A stretch of DNA of 64,000 nt from Burkholderia diffusa (GCF_001718315.1 NZ_CP013362.1:3100001-3164000), one strand, 5' to 3'. Counted from the stretch's first letter, positions 1 to 9,171 are shown. The notes: generated by a model from the letters alone, not told the origin. Translations and numbers: made by a program.

Positions 1-279
1 CTGCGACAGCAGCGGATAGTCCGCGCGGATGCGCGAATGATCGGCCGCATCGCTGTTGCGCACGAGCGCGCCGATGCGCAAGCCGCCGCCGGGCAGCGCA
101 TCGACCGTGTCGAGCCCATCGATGCGCGTGATGTCGATGAGCGTGACGGGCCGCGCGACGCCGCCCTTCATCAGATCCAGCAGGTTCGTGCCGCCGCCGA
201 TGAACGCCGTGCCCGGCCGCTGTGCCGCCCGCACGGCATCGGCGACATCCGTTGCGCGTTCGTATGTGATCGCTTCCAT
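1..279 (-). CDS. paoB: FAD-binding subunit of periplasmic aldehyde oxidoreductase (partial)
   Basis: N-terminal 93 residues of the medium (FAD) subunit of a xanthine dehydrogenase-family enzyme; the gene runs off the left edge. The glycine-rich FAD pyrophosphate loop FIGGGTNLLDLMK is visible around residues 24-36, followed by the LIDITRI strand usual in CO-dehydrogenase/xanthine-dehydrogenase flavoproteins. It starts 13 bp after the stop of the 2Fe-2S subunit, so the two are co-transcribed. In the family this subunit passes electrons between FAD and the iron-sulfur and molybdopterin subunits; the Mo subunit (PaoC) should lie just outside the window. The PaoB name rests mainly on the neighbouring PaoA match. 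Confidence 0.85.
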   Translation of the reverse strand, partial: MEAITYERATDVADAVRAAQRPGTAFIGGGTNLLDLMKGGVARPVTLIDITRIDGLDTVDALPGGGLRIGALVRNSDAADHSRIRADYPLLSQ

Positions 280-292
280 TGCGCTGGCCCCT

Positions 293-1045
293 CTAGGTGG
301 CGGCCGCGTGCGCGGCGCGCACGGCGGCGACGATGTTCGGGTATGCGCCACAGCGGCACAGATTGCCGCTCATGCGTTCGCGAATCTCGTCGTCCGACAG
401 TTGCACGGGACGCTGCCGCACGTCGCCGGTCACCGCGCTCGCGGCACCCGCCGCGAACTCGTCGAGCAGCGCGGTCGCGGAGCAGAGCTGGCCGGATGTG
501 CAATAGCCGCACTGGAATGCATCGTGTTCGATGAATGCACGCTGCATCGGGCTCAACATGCCACCGCGCGCGAGCCCCTCGACGGTCGTGATCCGCTCGC
601 CTTCGTGCATCACCGCGAGTGTCAGGCAAGCGTTGATGCGTCTTCCGTCGACGAGCACCGTGCATGCGCCGCATTGCCCGCGATCGCAGCCCTTCTTCGT
701 GCCCGTGAGCCCCGCGTATTCGCGCAGCGCGTCGAGCAGCGTGACACGCGGCTCGAGCTGCAGCACATATTCGCGTCCGTTGACGTCGAGACGAACGGGG
801 CGTGCCGGTACCGGATCGCGGCGCGCAACCGCGGAGGGAGACGCCGCGTGCGACGGCTGCGAATGGACGGGCGACGCTGCGCTGACCGTCGCCGCCGCCG
901 CGGATTGGAGAAAACGGCGCCGCGCGGCACTCGACGGCGTATCGTGCGTCAACGGCAGCGCCGCTGACCGGCCGGCTCCGAGCCTCGAGCGGGCGACATC
1001 GCGCGCGGGTTCGGCCGGTGGGGAATCGGATGGATCGCTGGACAT
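293..1045 (-). CDS. paoA: Tat-exported 2Fe-2S subunit of aldehyde oxidoreductase
   Basis: A 250-residue 2Fe-2S electron-transfer subunit of a periplasmic Mo-dependent aldehyde oxidoreductase. A twin-arginine motif (RRRFLQ, about residues 42-47) precedes an Ala-rich hydrophobic stretch, so the complex should be exported folded through Tat. The plant-type cluster is held by Cys120, 125, 128 and 140 (KKGCDRGQCGAC...INAC), the second by Cys179, 182, 230 and 232 (FQCGYC, GNLCRCGAYPN). The C-terminal two thirds resemble E. coli PaoA closely, including ACLTLAVMHEG. I chose the ATG at 1045 (GGAG 12 bases upstream); an in-frame ATG at 1063 is possible. Family members oxidise aromatic aldehydes and detoxify them in the periplasm. 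The n-region before the Tat motif is long, so a later start is not excluded. Confidence 0.9.
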   Translation of the reverse strand: MSSDPSDSPPAEPARDVARSRLGAGRSAALPLTHDTPSSAARRRFLQSAAAATVSAASPVHSQPSHAASPSAVARRDPVPARPVRLDVNGREYVLQLEPRVTLLDALREYAGLTGTKKGCDRGQCGACTVLVDGRRINACLTLAVMHEGERITTVEGLARGGMLSPMQRAFIEHDAFQCGYCTSGQLCSATALLDEFAAGAASAVTGDVRQRPVQLSDDEIRERMSGNLCRCGAYPNIVAAVRAAHAAAT

Positions 1046-1576
1046 GGCTTCTGCTCGCTCCATGGTTGATGGACGCGGATGTGCCGCCCGTGCGCGAATG
1101 GTCGCGCGGGACGGCACGCGCATCGGTGCAGATAGCAATTCCGGTGCCGCGGACAGGTTCGGGCCGCGTCGATGGGCGGTAGCGCACGGCGCGCCATCCC
1201 GGTTTGCCGTTGATGGCGCATGCATGGCGCCGTGCTGGCGTGCAGCTGACCGCTTGCTGACGAGACGGCAAGAAACGCCCGTTTTTCGGCGTAAGCGGCG
1301 ATGCATCGATCACCGATTTGCCGGCGGTATCGAGGGCGCCACGCACACGCCCGCTCCGCGCGCCCGCGGTCGCTGGGCCGCACGCGGATGCAAGCGCGTG
1401 CAGCATCTGCATCCGATGGAAAATTCCGCCGTACGTGCGACGTTCCGAGAAAGCGTTCGGTCAGGTTTGCGAAAGCATTTCGCGATCATGCTCCGGTCGC
1501 AAACGATTCACCGAATCGTCGCATCGCACCGGCATACTCGAAAACGTTTCCCGATCCGCCTGCCAGGAGAGAAGTC
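1046..1576. other. Gene-free divergent promoter region
   Basis: 531 bases between paoA (minus) and the small lipoprotein gene (plus). I see no supported gene. Its right half holds a 15-bp inverted repeat, GCGAAA-GCA-TTTCGC at 1469-1483, which could be an operator for either flanking promoter. No regulator gene is adjacent. Confidence 0.4.
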
Positions 1577-1861
1577 ATGCGTCGCGTCGCCCTCGTCGTC
1601 GTTCTATGTGCCGCCGCCCTCGTCGCCGCCTGCAGCGACGACGCGCCGCACGACGCGCACGCGGCCGACGCCTCCCGGCAGGCCGGCGCAGCGCCCGGCT
1701 CCGCGAGCGCGTTCAACAGCGACGCGGGCGCGAGCGCCGCCGCGTCCGATGCCGCACCGCTCGCGCCGCCCGTCGTCCACTACCCGCCCGACGATGACGA
1801 CGACGCGAAGTCCGCGACCAACGCGGGCGCGTCCGGCGTCGCCGCATCGTCGGCACATTGA
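1577..1861 (+). CDS. Small Ala-rich putative lipoprotein
   Basis: A 94-residue protein with a lipoprotein signal peptide: MRRVALVVVLCAAALVAAC, with Cys19 as the likely lipidated residue (lipobox LVAAC). The mature part is low-complexity, rich in Ala, Ser and Asp, with a DDDDD run near residue 74. A good ribosome binding site (AGGAGAG) lies just before the ATG. It sits 51 bp upstream of the phospholipase C gene on the same strand and may share its promoter. I recognise no domain. The acidic, disordered look suggests an envelope accessory protein, but that is inference only. Confidence 0.7.
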   Translation: MRRVALVVVLCAAALVAACSDDAPHDAHAADASRQAGAAPGSASAFNSDAGASAAASDAAPLAPPVVHYPPDDDDDAKSATNAGASGVAASSAH

Positions 1862-1912
1862 TCCCGCCGTTCCCGTCCCTCTCCCCCGATCGCAGAACCG
1901 AGGTGAAATAAC

Positions 1913-4033
1913 ATGACGTCATCCAGCCGCCGCCGTTTCCTGCACACCGTCGCACAGTCCGCGGGCGCGGCCGTCGCGCTCAACGCGTTCCCCGAATCGA
2001 TCCGCCGCGCGCTCGCGATTCCGGCCGCGCGCGGCACCGGCACGATCCGCGATGTCGAGCACATCGTCGTGTTCATGCAGGAGAACCGGTCGTTCGACCA
2101 TTACTTCGGACACCTGCGCGGGGTGCGCGGCTACAACGACCGCTTCCCGATCCCGCTGCCGAGCGGCAAGCCGGTGTGGTACCAGCCGTCGAAGGAAGAC
2201 CCGACGAAGCCCGTGCTGCCGTTCCGGCTCGACACGAAGACGACCAGCGCGCAGTGCCTCGGCGCGCTCGACCACTCGTGGGCGAAGACCCACGCGGCGA
2301 TCGACGGCGGCCGCTACGATCAATGGCCCGCGAACAAGACCGACATGACGATGGGCTATCACGTGCGCGAGGACATCCCGTTCCACTACGCGCTCGCCGA
2401 TGCGTTCACCGTGTGCGACAACTACTTCTGCTCGCTGCCGGGGCCGACGCACCCGAACCGCTCGTATCTGATGACGGGCACGGTCGACCCGACCGGCAAG
2501 TTCGGCGGCCCGTTGCTCGACAACGCCGACTACGTCGACGGCGACCTGCCGCCCGCGTATCAGCTGCTGTCGTGGACGACCTTCCCCGAACGGCTCGAGG
2601 CGCGCGGCGTGTCGTGGCAAATCTACCAGCAGGGGCTCACGTGGGCCGATCCGTACAACGGCAACTACGGCACGAACATCCTGCAGAACTTCACGAACTT
2701 CATCAACGCGAAGCCGGGCTCGTCGCTGTACCAGCGCGCGCAGACGGTGCGCACGCTCGACAACCTGAAGGACGACGTGATCAACGACCGCCTGCCGCAG
2801 GTGTCGTGGCTGCTGCCGCCCGCCGTATTCTCCGAGCACCCGAAATACACGCCCGCATACGGCGCGAACTACACGTCGCAGATCCTCGACGCGCTCACGG
2901 CGAATCCGGACGTATGGGCGAAGACCGTGCTGTTCATCATGTACGACGAGAACGACGGCTTCTTCGATCACATCGTGCCGCCGCAGCCGCCGACGTCGGC
3001 CGCGCAGGGCGCATCGACCGTGACCACCGACGGCGAGCTGCACACGGTCGTGAATCCCGGCCGCGGCGGCAGCTACACGGCCGACGGCCTGCCGTACGGC
3101 CTCGGGCCGCGCGTGCCGATGACGGTCGTGTCGCCGTGGTCGAAAGGCGGCTTCGTGTGCTCGCAGGTGTTCGACCACACGTCGGTGATCCGCTTCATCG
3201 GCGAGCGCTTCGGCGTCGACGAGCCGAACATCACGCCGTGGCGCCGGACCGTCTGCGGCGACCTCACCGCCGCGTTCGACTTCCGCTCGTCCGATGCGAC
3301 GTTTCCGACGCTGCCCGACACGAGCCAGTACCGCACGATCGCCGACCAGCAATGCACGTCGCAGCCCGCGCCGACCGTGCCCGCGACGCTCTCGCCTATC
3401 GATCCGCAGGAGCCCGGCGTGCGCCCCGCGCGTGCGCTGCCGTACGAACTGCACGTGAACGCGAGCATCTACGGCGGCAACACGCTGCGCATCGAGTTCG
3501 CGAACCGCGGCAACCAGGGCGCGCACTTCCAGGTGTACGCGACGAACCGCACCGACGGCCCGTGGCGCTATACGGTCGGCGCGCGCCGCGTGCTGCATGC
3601 GGACTTCGACCTGACGGAGACGAACGGCGCGTATGCGTTCTCGGTGTACGGGCCGAACGGCTTCGTGCGGATGTTCGCGGGCAACGTGTCGGCCGCGACG
3701 GCGCGCCGCCGCAACCATGCACAGCCGGAAGTGAAGGCCGGCTACGACATCGCGAACGGCAACCTGTACCTGAAGCTGCGCAACCACGGCGCGGGGCACG
3801 TCACGCTGACGCTGGCCGACAACGCGTACGGCACGCCCGCGCGCCAGGTGACGCTGCACGGCGGCGACGAACACGTCGAACAATGGGCGCTCGCGTCGAG
3901 CCACCACTGGTATGACGTGACGGTGAGCGACGGCGCGAACGGCACGTTCTCGCGCCGCTTCGCGGGCCACGTCGAAAACGGCCGGCCGAGCTACTCGGAT
4001 CCGGCCGCCGTGCGCCCGGTTTCCGCGTCGTAA
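1913..4033 (+). CDS. plcN: Phosphocholine-type phospholipase C, Tat-exported
   Basis: A 706-residue non-zinc phospholipase C that should hydrolyse phospholipids such as phosphatidylcholine to diacylglycerol and a phosphorylated head group outside the inner membrane. The N-terminus has a Tat signal (SSRRRFLHT at residues 4-12). The phosphoesterase core begins with MQENRSFDHYFG (about 55-66) and carries GPTHPNRSYLMTG near residue 180 and YDENDGFFDHIVPP near 344, the hallmarks of the PlcN/PlcH/AcpA superfamily. The last 200 or so residues form the two repeated C-terminal PLC domains (ELHVNASIYGGN..., KAGYDIANGNLYL...). Length matches family members of about 690-730 residues. Burkholderia genomes carry several paralogues, so PlcN is a family name here; haemolytic activity cannot be predicted. 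Confidence 0.92.
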   Translation: MTSSSRRRFLHTVAQSAGAAVALNAFPESIRRALAIPAARGTGTIRDVEHIVVFMQENRSFDHYFGHLRGVRGYNDRFPIPLPSGKPVWYQPSKEDPTKPVLPFRLDTKTTSAQCLGALDHSWAKTHAAIDGGRYDQWPANKTDMTMGYHVREDIPFHYALADAFTVCDNYFCSLPGPTHPNRSYLMTGTVDPTGKFGGPLLDNADYVDGDLPPAYQLLSWTTFPERLEARGVSWQIYQQGLTWADPYNGNYGTNILQNFTNFINAKPGSSLYQRAQTVRTLDNLKDDVINDRLPQVSWLLPPAVFSEHPKYTPAYGANYTSQILDALTANPDVWAKTVLFIMYDENDGFFDHIVPPQPPTSAAQGASTVTTDGELHTVVNPGRGGSYTADGLPYGLGPRVPMTVVSPWSKGGFVCSQVFDHTSVIRFIGERFGVDEPNITPWRRTVCGDLTAAFDFRSSDATFPTLPDTSQYRTIADQQCTSQPAPTVPATLSPIDPQEPGVRPARALPYELHVNASIYGGNTLRIEFANRGNQGAHFQVYATNRTDGPWRYTVGARRVLHADFDLTETNGAYAFSVYGPNGFVRMFAGNVSAATARRRNHAQPEVKAGYDIANGNLYLKLRNHGAGHVTLTLADNAYGTPARQVTLHGGDEHVEQWALASSHHWYDVTVSDGANGTFSRRFAGHVENGRPSYSDPAAVRPVSAS

Positions 4034-4087
4034 GCGCCGGCGGCGCGACGCTGCGCGGCCCCGGTCGCGCAGCGCGTGCGCGTGGTG

Positions 4088-4711
4088 TCAGATCGCGTGC
4101 GCGAGCGCGCGATCGACGAGCGCGGCGTCGAAGCCGTCGTCCGCGTCGCGAAAGCGCAGCGGCGCGGCACAGTGCACCAGCGTGTCGATGAAGTGCTTCG
4201 CGCGCGGCCATGGCCCGAAGCCGGCCGCGGTGTTGATGTGTCCCGCGTCGCCAAGGTTGACGAATGCGCTGCCGAGCCGCTGCGCGAGCGTGCGCGCATC
4301 GGCGAGCGGCATCCACGGATCGGTCTCACTGCCGATCACGATCGACGGCACCGCGAGCCGGCGCGCGTCGAACGGCCCCGCGAACGTGAATTTCCTCGGA
4401 CTGGCCGGCGCGACGAGCAGCACGCCGGCGACGTCGGCCGCCTGCGGCCACTGCGCGAGCGCATGCGCGGCCGCCAGGCAGCCGAAGCTGTGCGCGGCCA
4501 GCACGAACGGGCCGCGCTCGCGCTCGAGCAGCGCGCGCACGGACTGCGCCCATCGTGCGAGATCGGGGGCATCCCAGTCGGCCTGCTCGACCCGCAGCGA
4601 GCGCGGGAACTGCCGCTCGAGCCAGGTCTGCCAGTGGGCGCCTTCGCTGCCGTGCAGGCCCGGAACGGTCACGAGCCGCGGCGGCCACGCCGATTTGCTG
4701 CATGCGCGCAT
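4088..4711 (-). CDS. RBBP9/YdeN-family serine hydrolase
   Basis: A 207-residue single-domain alpha/beta hydrolase. The nucleophile elbow is AAHSFGCLA with Ser75. The likely acid is in GSETDPW (about residue 131) and the catalytic His is in GDAGHIN (His158). Small size, VPGLHGSEGAHWQTWLE at the N-terminus and RAKHFIDTL near the C-terminus fit the RBBP9/YdeN family, whose substrates are largely unknown. The ATG at 4711 is preceded by a GAGGG ribosome binding site. It is transcribed divergently from the VOC-ghrA run and convergently with plcN, 54 bp apart. Confidence 0.85.
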   Translation of the reverse strand: MRACSKSAWPPRLVTVPGLHGSEGAHWQTWLERQFPRSLRVEQADWDAPDLARWAQSVRALLERERGPFVLAAHSFGCLAAAHALAQWPQAADVAGVLLVAPASPRKFTFAGPFDARRLAVPSIVIGSETDPWMPLADARTLAQRLGSAFVNLGDAGHINTAAGFGPWPRAKHFIDTLVHCAAPLRFRDADDGFDAALVDRALAHAI

Positions 4712-4957
4712 GATTGCCCTCGCTTGCTTTGCTTGAAGACGAGATTCGATTGTGGCGCGCCGCACGTGGCAGCCGAACCAATATTTTGTGCTTTGCTTTT
4801 GCGCGGGACAGCCGACGGCACGGGCCGCTCGGTGCGGGCCGGCCGCCTCGCGGCGGCGCAACGCGCCACGAAACCGTAGAATGTGGGCTTCCCGCTTGCC
4901 TTGCATCGGATCGAACCGGGCGCCGCCGCGCCGGTTCCGATCGACAGGAGACGCCCG

Positions 4958-5395
4958 ATGTCCGCTACGCCCGCCGGCGCGCTGCGCCCGTTCCATCTCG
5001 CCTTTCCCGTGTCGAGCCTCGCCGGCGCACGTGCGTTCTACGGCGGCCTGCTCGGCTGCCCCGAGGGCCGCAGCTCCGAGCATTGGGTCGACTTCGACTT
5101 CTTCGGCCATCAGCTCGTCGCGCATCTCGCGCCGGACGAAACCGGCAAGAGCGCGGTGAACCCGGTCGACGGCGATGACGTACCCGTGCGTCATTTCGGC
5201 GTCGTGCTGTCGATGGACGAATGGCATGCGCTCGCCGACAAGCTCAAGGCCGCGCACACGCGCTTCGTGATCGAGCCGCACGTCCGCTTCAAGGGCGAGG
5301 TCGGCGAGCAGGCGACGATGTTCTTCCTCGATCCGTGCGGCAACGCGCTGGAGTTCAAGGCGTTCGCCGACATCGGCCAGCTGTTCGCGAAGTAG
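4958..5395 (+). CDS. VOC (glyoxalase/dioxygenase-fold) family protein
   Basis: A 145-residue vicinal-oxygen-chelate protein. The N-terminal [23 protein letters not shown] is a typical VOC opening with a potential metal His; HFGVVL in the middle and [10 protein letters not shown] near the C-terminus complete a His/His/Glu metal-site pattern. AGGAG sits 8 bases before the ATG. The gene is 4 bp upstream of ghrA, so the two are co-transcribed. The family includes glyoxalases, extradiol dioxygenases and resistance proteins; the exact reaction is not predictable. Pairing with a glyoxylate reductase hints at 2-oxoaldehyde or 2-oxoacid metabolism (inference). Confidence 0.88.
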   Translation: MSATPAGALRPFHLAFPVSSLAGARAFYGGLLGCPEGRSSEHWVDFDFFGHQLVAHLAPDETGKSAVNPVDGDDVPVRHFGVVLSMDEWHALADKLKAAHTRFVIEPHVRFKGEVGEQATMFFLDPCGNALEFKAFADIGQLFAK

Positions 5396-5399
5396 ACGC

Positions 5400-6341
5400 A
5401 TGAAGATCCTGTTCTACTCGCCACATCAGGAAGCCGACGCATGGCGCGACGCGATCGCGCAAGCGCTGCCCGAGGCCGAGCTGCGCGCATGGCAGCCGGG
5501 CGACACGGGCGCCGCCGATTACGCGCTCGTGTGGCGCGCGCCGCGCGAGGTGTTCGCGCCGCGCGACGGCCTGCGCGCGATCTTCAATCTCGGCGCGGGC
5601 GTCGATGCGCTGCTCGCGCTCGAGCGCGCGCATCCCGGCACGCTGCCGCGCGACGTGCCGCTGGTGCGCCTCGAGGATTCGGGCATGGCGCGGCAGATGA
5701 TCGAATACGTGACGCACGCGGCGCTGCGCTACCTGCGCCGCTTCGACGAATACGATGCGCTGCAGCGCGTGCGCCGCTGGCAGGTGCTCGAGCCGCATCC
5801 GCGCGCGAGTTTCACCGTCGCGGTGCTCGGCCTCGGCGTGCTCGGCGCGCAGGTCGCGCAGGCGCTCGCGGCGCTCGGCCTGCCGGTGCGCGGCTACAGC
5901 CGCAGCCCGAAACGGCTCGATGGTGTCGAGACCTTCGCGGGCAACGACGCGTTCGACGCATGCATCGACGGCGCGAAGATGCTCGTGAACCTGCTGCCGA
6001 GCACGCGCGATACCGACGGGATCCTGTCGGCACGCACCTTCGCACGGCTCGCGCCGGGCGCGTACCTGGTGAACGTCGCACGCGGCGCGCATCTCGTCGA
6101 AGCCGACCTGCTCGACGCGCTCGCGAGCGGCCGGATCGCCGCCGCGACGCTCGACGTGTTCCAGCATGAGCCGTTGCCCGCCGATCATCCGTTCTGGCAC
6201 GCGCCGCGCATCACGATCACGCCGCACAGCTCGGCCGAGACGCTGCGCGACGAGGCCGTCGAACAGATCGCCGGCAAGATCCGCGCGCTCGAGCGCGGCG
6301 AGCGCGTCGGCGGCATCGTCGACTACGCGCGCGGCTACTGA
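5400..6341 (+). CDS. ghrA: Glyoxylate/hydroxypyruvate reductase A
   Basis: A 313-residue D-2-hydroxyacid dehydrogenase, the same size as E. coli GhrA (312). It should reduce glyoxylate to glycolate and hydroxypyruvate to D-glycerate with NADPH in the cytoplasm. The nucleotide-binding motif LGLGVLGAQVAQ lies around residue 142. The catalytic Arg is in VNVARGAHLVE, the Glu in FQHEPLP and the His in ITPHSSAE. NLGAGVDALL near residue 63 is typical of the GhrA subgroup. It begins 4 bp after the VOC gene and is followed 29 bp later by HMG-CoA lyase. Confidence 0.92.
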   Translation: MKILFYSPHQEADAWRDAIAQALPEAELRAWQPGDTGAADYALVWRAPREVFAPRDGLRAIFNLGAGVDALLALERAHPGTLPRDVPLVRLEDSGMARQMIEYVTHAALRYLRRFDEYDALQRVRRWQVLEPHPRASFTVAVLGLGVLGAQVAQALAALGLPVRGYSRSPKRLDGVETFAGNDAFDACIDGAKMLVNLLPSTRDTDGILSARTFARLAPGAYLVNVARGAHLVEADLLDALASGRIAAATLDVFQHEPLPADHPFWHAPRITITPHSSAETLRDEAVEQIAGKIRALERGERVGGIVDYARGY

Positions 6342-6370
6342 ATTCCGCCCATACAAAACTGGAGACAACC

Positions 6371-7303
6371 ATGACGTTCCCCACCGCCGTCAAGATCGTC
6401 GAAGTCGGCCCGCGCGACGGGCTGCAGAACGAAAAGACCTTCGTGCCGACCGACGTGAAGATCGCGCTCGTCGATCGTCTGTCGCGCGCCGGCTTCCGCA
6501 ACATCGAGGCCGCGTCGTTCGTGTCGCCGAAATGGGTGCCGCAGATGGCCGACGGCGCCGACGTGATGGCCGGCATCGAGCGCCGCGCGGGCACCGTGTA
6601 CTCGGTGCTCACGCCAAACCTGAAGGGCTTCGAGAATGCGCTCGCCGCGCGCGCGGACGAAGTCGTGATCTTCGGTGCGGCGAGCGAGGCGTTCTCGCAG
6701 CGGAACATCAACTGCAGCATCGCCGAGAGCATCGCGCGCTTCGAGCCGGTCGCGAAGGCCGCGAAGGACGCCGGCCTGCGGCTGCGCGGCAGCGTGTCGT
6801 GCGCGCTCGGCTGCCCGTACCAGGGCGAGGTGCCGGTCGCATCGGTGGTCGACGTCGTCGAACGCTTCGCCGCGCTCGGCTGCGACGAGATCGACATCGC
6901 CGACACGATCGGCGTCGGCACGCCGAAGCGCACGCGCGAAGTGCTGTCAGCCGTCACGCGCGTGTTTGCGCGCGAGCGGCTGTCGGGCCATTTCCACGAC
7001 ACCTACGGCCAGGCGCTCGCGAACATCTACGCGGCGCTGTTCGAAGGAATCGAGATCTTCCACGCGTCGGTCGCCGGCCTCGGCGGCTGCCCGTATGCGA
7101 AGGGCGCGACCGGCAACGTCGCGACCGAGGACGTGCTGTACCTGATGCAGGGCCTCGGCATCGACACCGGCATCGACCTCGCGCAAGTGGTCGCCGCCGG
7201 CGACTTCATCTCGAACGCGATCGGCCGCGCGAACGTGTCGCGCGCCGGTCGCGCGCTGCTCGCCAAGGCGCAAAGCGCGGCCGACACACCGAGCTGCGTC
7301 TGA
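6371..7303 (+). CDS. mvaB: Hydroxymethylglutaryl-CoA lyase
   Basis: A 310-residue HMG-CoA lyase that cleaves 3-hydroxy-3-methylglutaryl-CoA to acetoacetate and acetyl-CoA, the last step of leucine degradation. The DRE-TIM signature GPRDGLQNE is at residues 13-21. The metal-binding FHDTYGQALAN and the catalytic-loop Cys in GLGGCPYAKGATGN follow, as in human and bacterial enzymes. Length is typical (about 300). The usual leucine-degradation partners (isovaleryl-CoA dehydrogenase, MCC subunits) are absent here, so it is an isolated copy. A GGAGACAACC ribosome binding site precedes the ATG. Confidence 0.94.
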   Translation: MTFPTAVKIVEVGPRDGLQNEKTFVPTDVKIALVDRLSRAGFRNIEAASFVSPKWVPQMADGADVMAGIERRAGTVYSVLTPNLKGFENALAARADEVVIFGAASEAFSQRNINCSIAESIARFEPVAKAAKDAGLRLRGSVSCALGCPYQGEVPVASVVDVVERFAALGCDEIDIADTIGVGTPKRTREVLSAVTRVFARERLSGHFHDTYGQALANIYAALFEGIEIFHASVAGLGGCPYAKGATGNVATEDVLYLMQGLGIDTGIDLAQVVAAGDFISNAIGRANVSRAGRALLAKAQSAADTPSCV

Positions 7304-7324
7304 TCCCACACCTTCGGATTACCC

Positions 7325-7831
7325 ATGACGACACCCGCTTCATTCGACTCTCTCCCCGATTCCGCGCGACGCGTCGCGCTGCTGCTGCGCGAACGCGGTC
7401 ATTCAAAAGGGATCGTGATGCTCGCCGAAACCGGCAAGACCTCCGCCGAGGCCGCGGCCGGGCTCGGCTGCTCCGTCGCGCAGATCGCGAAGTCGATCCT
7501 GTTTCGCCGCGAATCGGACGGCCTGCCGGTGCTCGTCGTCGCGAGCGGCGTGAACCGCGTCGACGAGAAGAAAGTCGCCGCGCAAGTTGGCGCGGTCGGC
7601 CGCGCCGATGCCAAATTCGTGCGCGACAACACCGGCTACGCGATCGGCGGCGTCTGCCCGATCGGCCATCTCGTCGAACCGGTCACGCTGATCGACGCCG
7701 ATCTGCTCGAACTCGACAGCCTGTGGGCGGCCGCCGGTCATCCGCACGCGGTATTCAACCTGTCGCCGCAGGAACTCGTATCGCTGACGGGCGCGCCGGT
7801 CGCCGACGTCGCGCTGCGCAACGACGCATGA
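7325..7831 (+). CDS. YbaK/EbsC-type aminoacyl-tRNA deacylase
   Basis: A 168-residue protein of the YbaK/ProX editing superfamily, which hydrolyses mischarged aminoacyl-tRNAs in trans. Supporting motifs are GCSVAQIAKSILFRR (residues about 50-64), VASGVNRVDEKKV and the family signature YAIGGVCPIGH near residue 102, where the Gly-Gly-Pro loop binds the substrate. The length (160-180) is usual. It starts 21 bp after the HMG-CoA lyase stop and overlaps the DUF1289 gene by 4 bp (ATGA), so it is mid-operon. Which aminoacyl-tRNA it edits (Cys-tRNAPro or another) cannot be told. Confidence 0.88.
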   Translation: MTTPASFDSLPDSARRVALLLRERGHSKGIVMLAETGKTSAEAAAGLGCSVAQIAKSILFRRESDGLPVLVVASGVNRVDEKKVAAQVGAVGRADAKFVRDNTGYAIGGVCPIGHLVEPVTLIDADLLELDSLWAAAGHPHAVFNLSPQELVSLTGAPVADVALRNDA

Positions 7832-8034
7832 GCGACGTGCCGGTACCAGTCGGCACGGTCGCGTCGCCGTGCACCGACGTATGCAGGATCGATCCGCGCA
7901 CCGACTGGTGCGCGGGCTGCCTGCGCACGCGCGACGAGATCAAGGGATGGCGCGCGTCCGACGACGACGCGAGGCGCATGTTGCTCGCGCGGCTCGACGC
8001 GCGGCGGCGCCTGCTCGCACGGAGCGGCGCATAA
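7828..8034 (+). CDS. DUF1289 small Cys-rich protein
   Basis: A 68-residue protein of the DUF1289 family. The conserved SPCTDVCRIDP...WCAGCLRTRDEI region supplies four cysteines spaced as a likely metal-binding knuckle, and the tail is Arg-rich. The start overlaps the previous stop as ATGA, indicating translational coupling with the YbaK-type deacylase. DUF1289 genes are common in proteobacteria next to unrelated metabolic genes; the function is unknown. Confidence 0.85.
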   Translation: MSDVPVPVGTVASPCTDVCRIDPRTDWCAGCLRTRDEIKGWRASDDDARRMLLARLDARRRLLARSGA

Positions 8035-8068
8035 AAAAATGCCGTTCGGCCTGCTTGGCGAACGGCAT
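8033..8068 (-). terminator. Intrinsic terminator for the EamA gene
   Basis: A perfect 10-bp inverted repeat (ATGCCGTTCG at 8039-8048, CGAACGGCAT at 8059-8068) with a 10-base loop. On the minus strand it is followed by a run of seven T, so it should stop transcripts from the EamA gene ending at 8266. It abuts the DUF1289 stop codon. Confidence 0.75.
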
Positions 8069-8265
8069 GAGATCGGAATCCTGTGAACGTGATCAACGTC
8101 ACAGCCCGCATCATACGAGCGACGCTGCAGCATCGCATCGGGTGTTTCCCTACAACTTCTTACAGCACTTCGCGCGCAACCTTCGTTCCCGGATGCGGCG
8201 CCAGCCGGTGTCGGCAGCCTGCCGTAGCGGCAAGCCGTAACGGCGAGCCGAATCGCACGACCGTT

Positions 8266-9171
8266 TCAGTTGCCGAGCGCCGTGCGACGCGCCGGCACGA
8301 TGCGCCAGCCGAGGTTCACGCCGGCCGCCGCGAGCAGGATCAGCAGCGCGCCGAGCACCTGCGTCCACGCAAGCGTCTGCCCGAACGCGACGCGATCGAC
8401 GATGATCGCGACGACCGGATAGACGAACGACAGCGCACCCGTCATCGCGACCGGCAGCTTCTGGATCGCGCCGTACAGCAGCACATACATCAGACCTGTA
8501 TTCACGACGCCGAGCACGACGAGATCGAGCCACTGCGCGGCCGTCGCGGGCAAGCTGCCGAAATGCGCGAACGGCGCGAGCAGCACGATGCCGAGGCCGG
8601 CCTGCAGCAGCGCGAGCAGATGCGGCGGCGTGCCCTTCAGGTGCTTCGTGACGATCGACGACACCGCATACAGGAACGCCGCGCCGAGCGACAGCGCAAC
8701 GCCTTCGAGATATTCGCCGGGCACCGCGAGCACGGCCGGCTCGACGCGCACCACGCACACGAGCCCGATGAAGGCGAGCGCGAGCCACGCGATCGTCGAC
8801 GCGCTGATCCGTTCGCGGAACACGATCGCGCCGAGCGCGACGAGCATGAACGGCTGCGTGTTGTAGACGGCGGTCGCCATCGAGATCGACGCGCGCGAAT
8901 ACGCGGCGAACAGCAGCAGCCAGTTCGCGACGATCGCGACGCTGCCGAGCGTCGCGAGCGCGAGCATGCGCGGCGAGAACAGCGCGCGACGCAGGAAGCC
9001 GAGCGCCGCGCAGACGATCGCGAGCGTCGCGGCGCCGAACAGGCAGCGGAAGAACACGACGTTGGTGAGCGGTTGCTGCGACGACATCACGAGCCAGCCG
9101 ATCGTGCCGGACATCAGCATCGCGACGACCATCTCGGCGGCGCCGCGGCGAATTTCGTTCGAGGCCATCAT
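8266..9171 (-). CDS. EamA/DMT-family inner-membrane transporter
   Basis: A 301-residue protein with about ten hydrophobic segments in two homologous halves, typical of the drug/metabolite transporter (EamA) family. Recognisable strings are SISMATAVYNTQPFMLVALG in the first half and GALSFVYPVVAIIVDRVAFG in the second. A GGAG motif precedes the ATG at 9171 (a second ATG follows immediately at 9168). It is divergent from an Lrp/AsnC regulator 110 bp away; that arrangement is common for amino-acid exporters controlled by the adjacent regulator. An amino-acid export role is therefore inferred, not shown. Confidence 0.88.
   Translation of the reverse strand: MMASNEIRRGAAEMVVAMLMSGTIGWLVMSSQQPLTNVVFFRCLFGAATLAIVCAALGFLRRALFSPRMLALATLGSVAIVANWLLLFAAYSRASISMATAVYNTQPFMLVALGAIVFRERISASTIAWLALAFIGLVCVVRVEPAVLAVPGEYLEGVALSLGAAFLYAVSSIVTKHLKGTPPHLLALLQAGLGIVLLAPFAHFGSLPATAAQWLDLVVLGVVNTGLMYVLLYGAIQKLPVAMTGALSFVYPVVAIIVDRVAFGQTLAWTQVLGALLILLAAAGVNLGWRIVPARRTALGN

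Noticed and set aside
1919..3970. 683-codon frame opposite phospholipase C
   Set aside because: Arg/Val-rich composition typical of antisense frames in GC-rich DNA; no motif.
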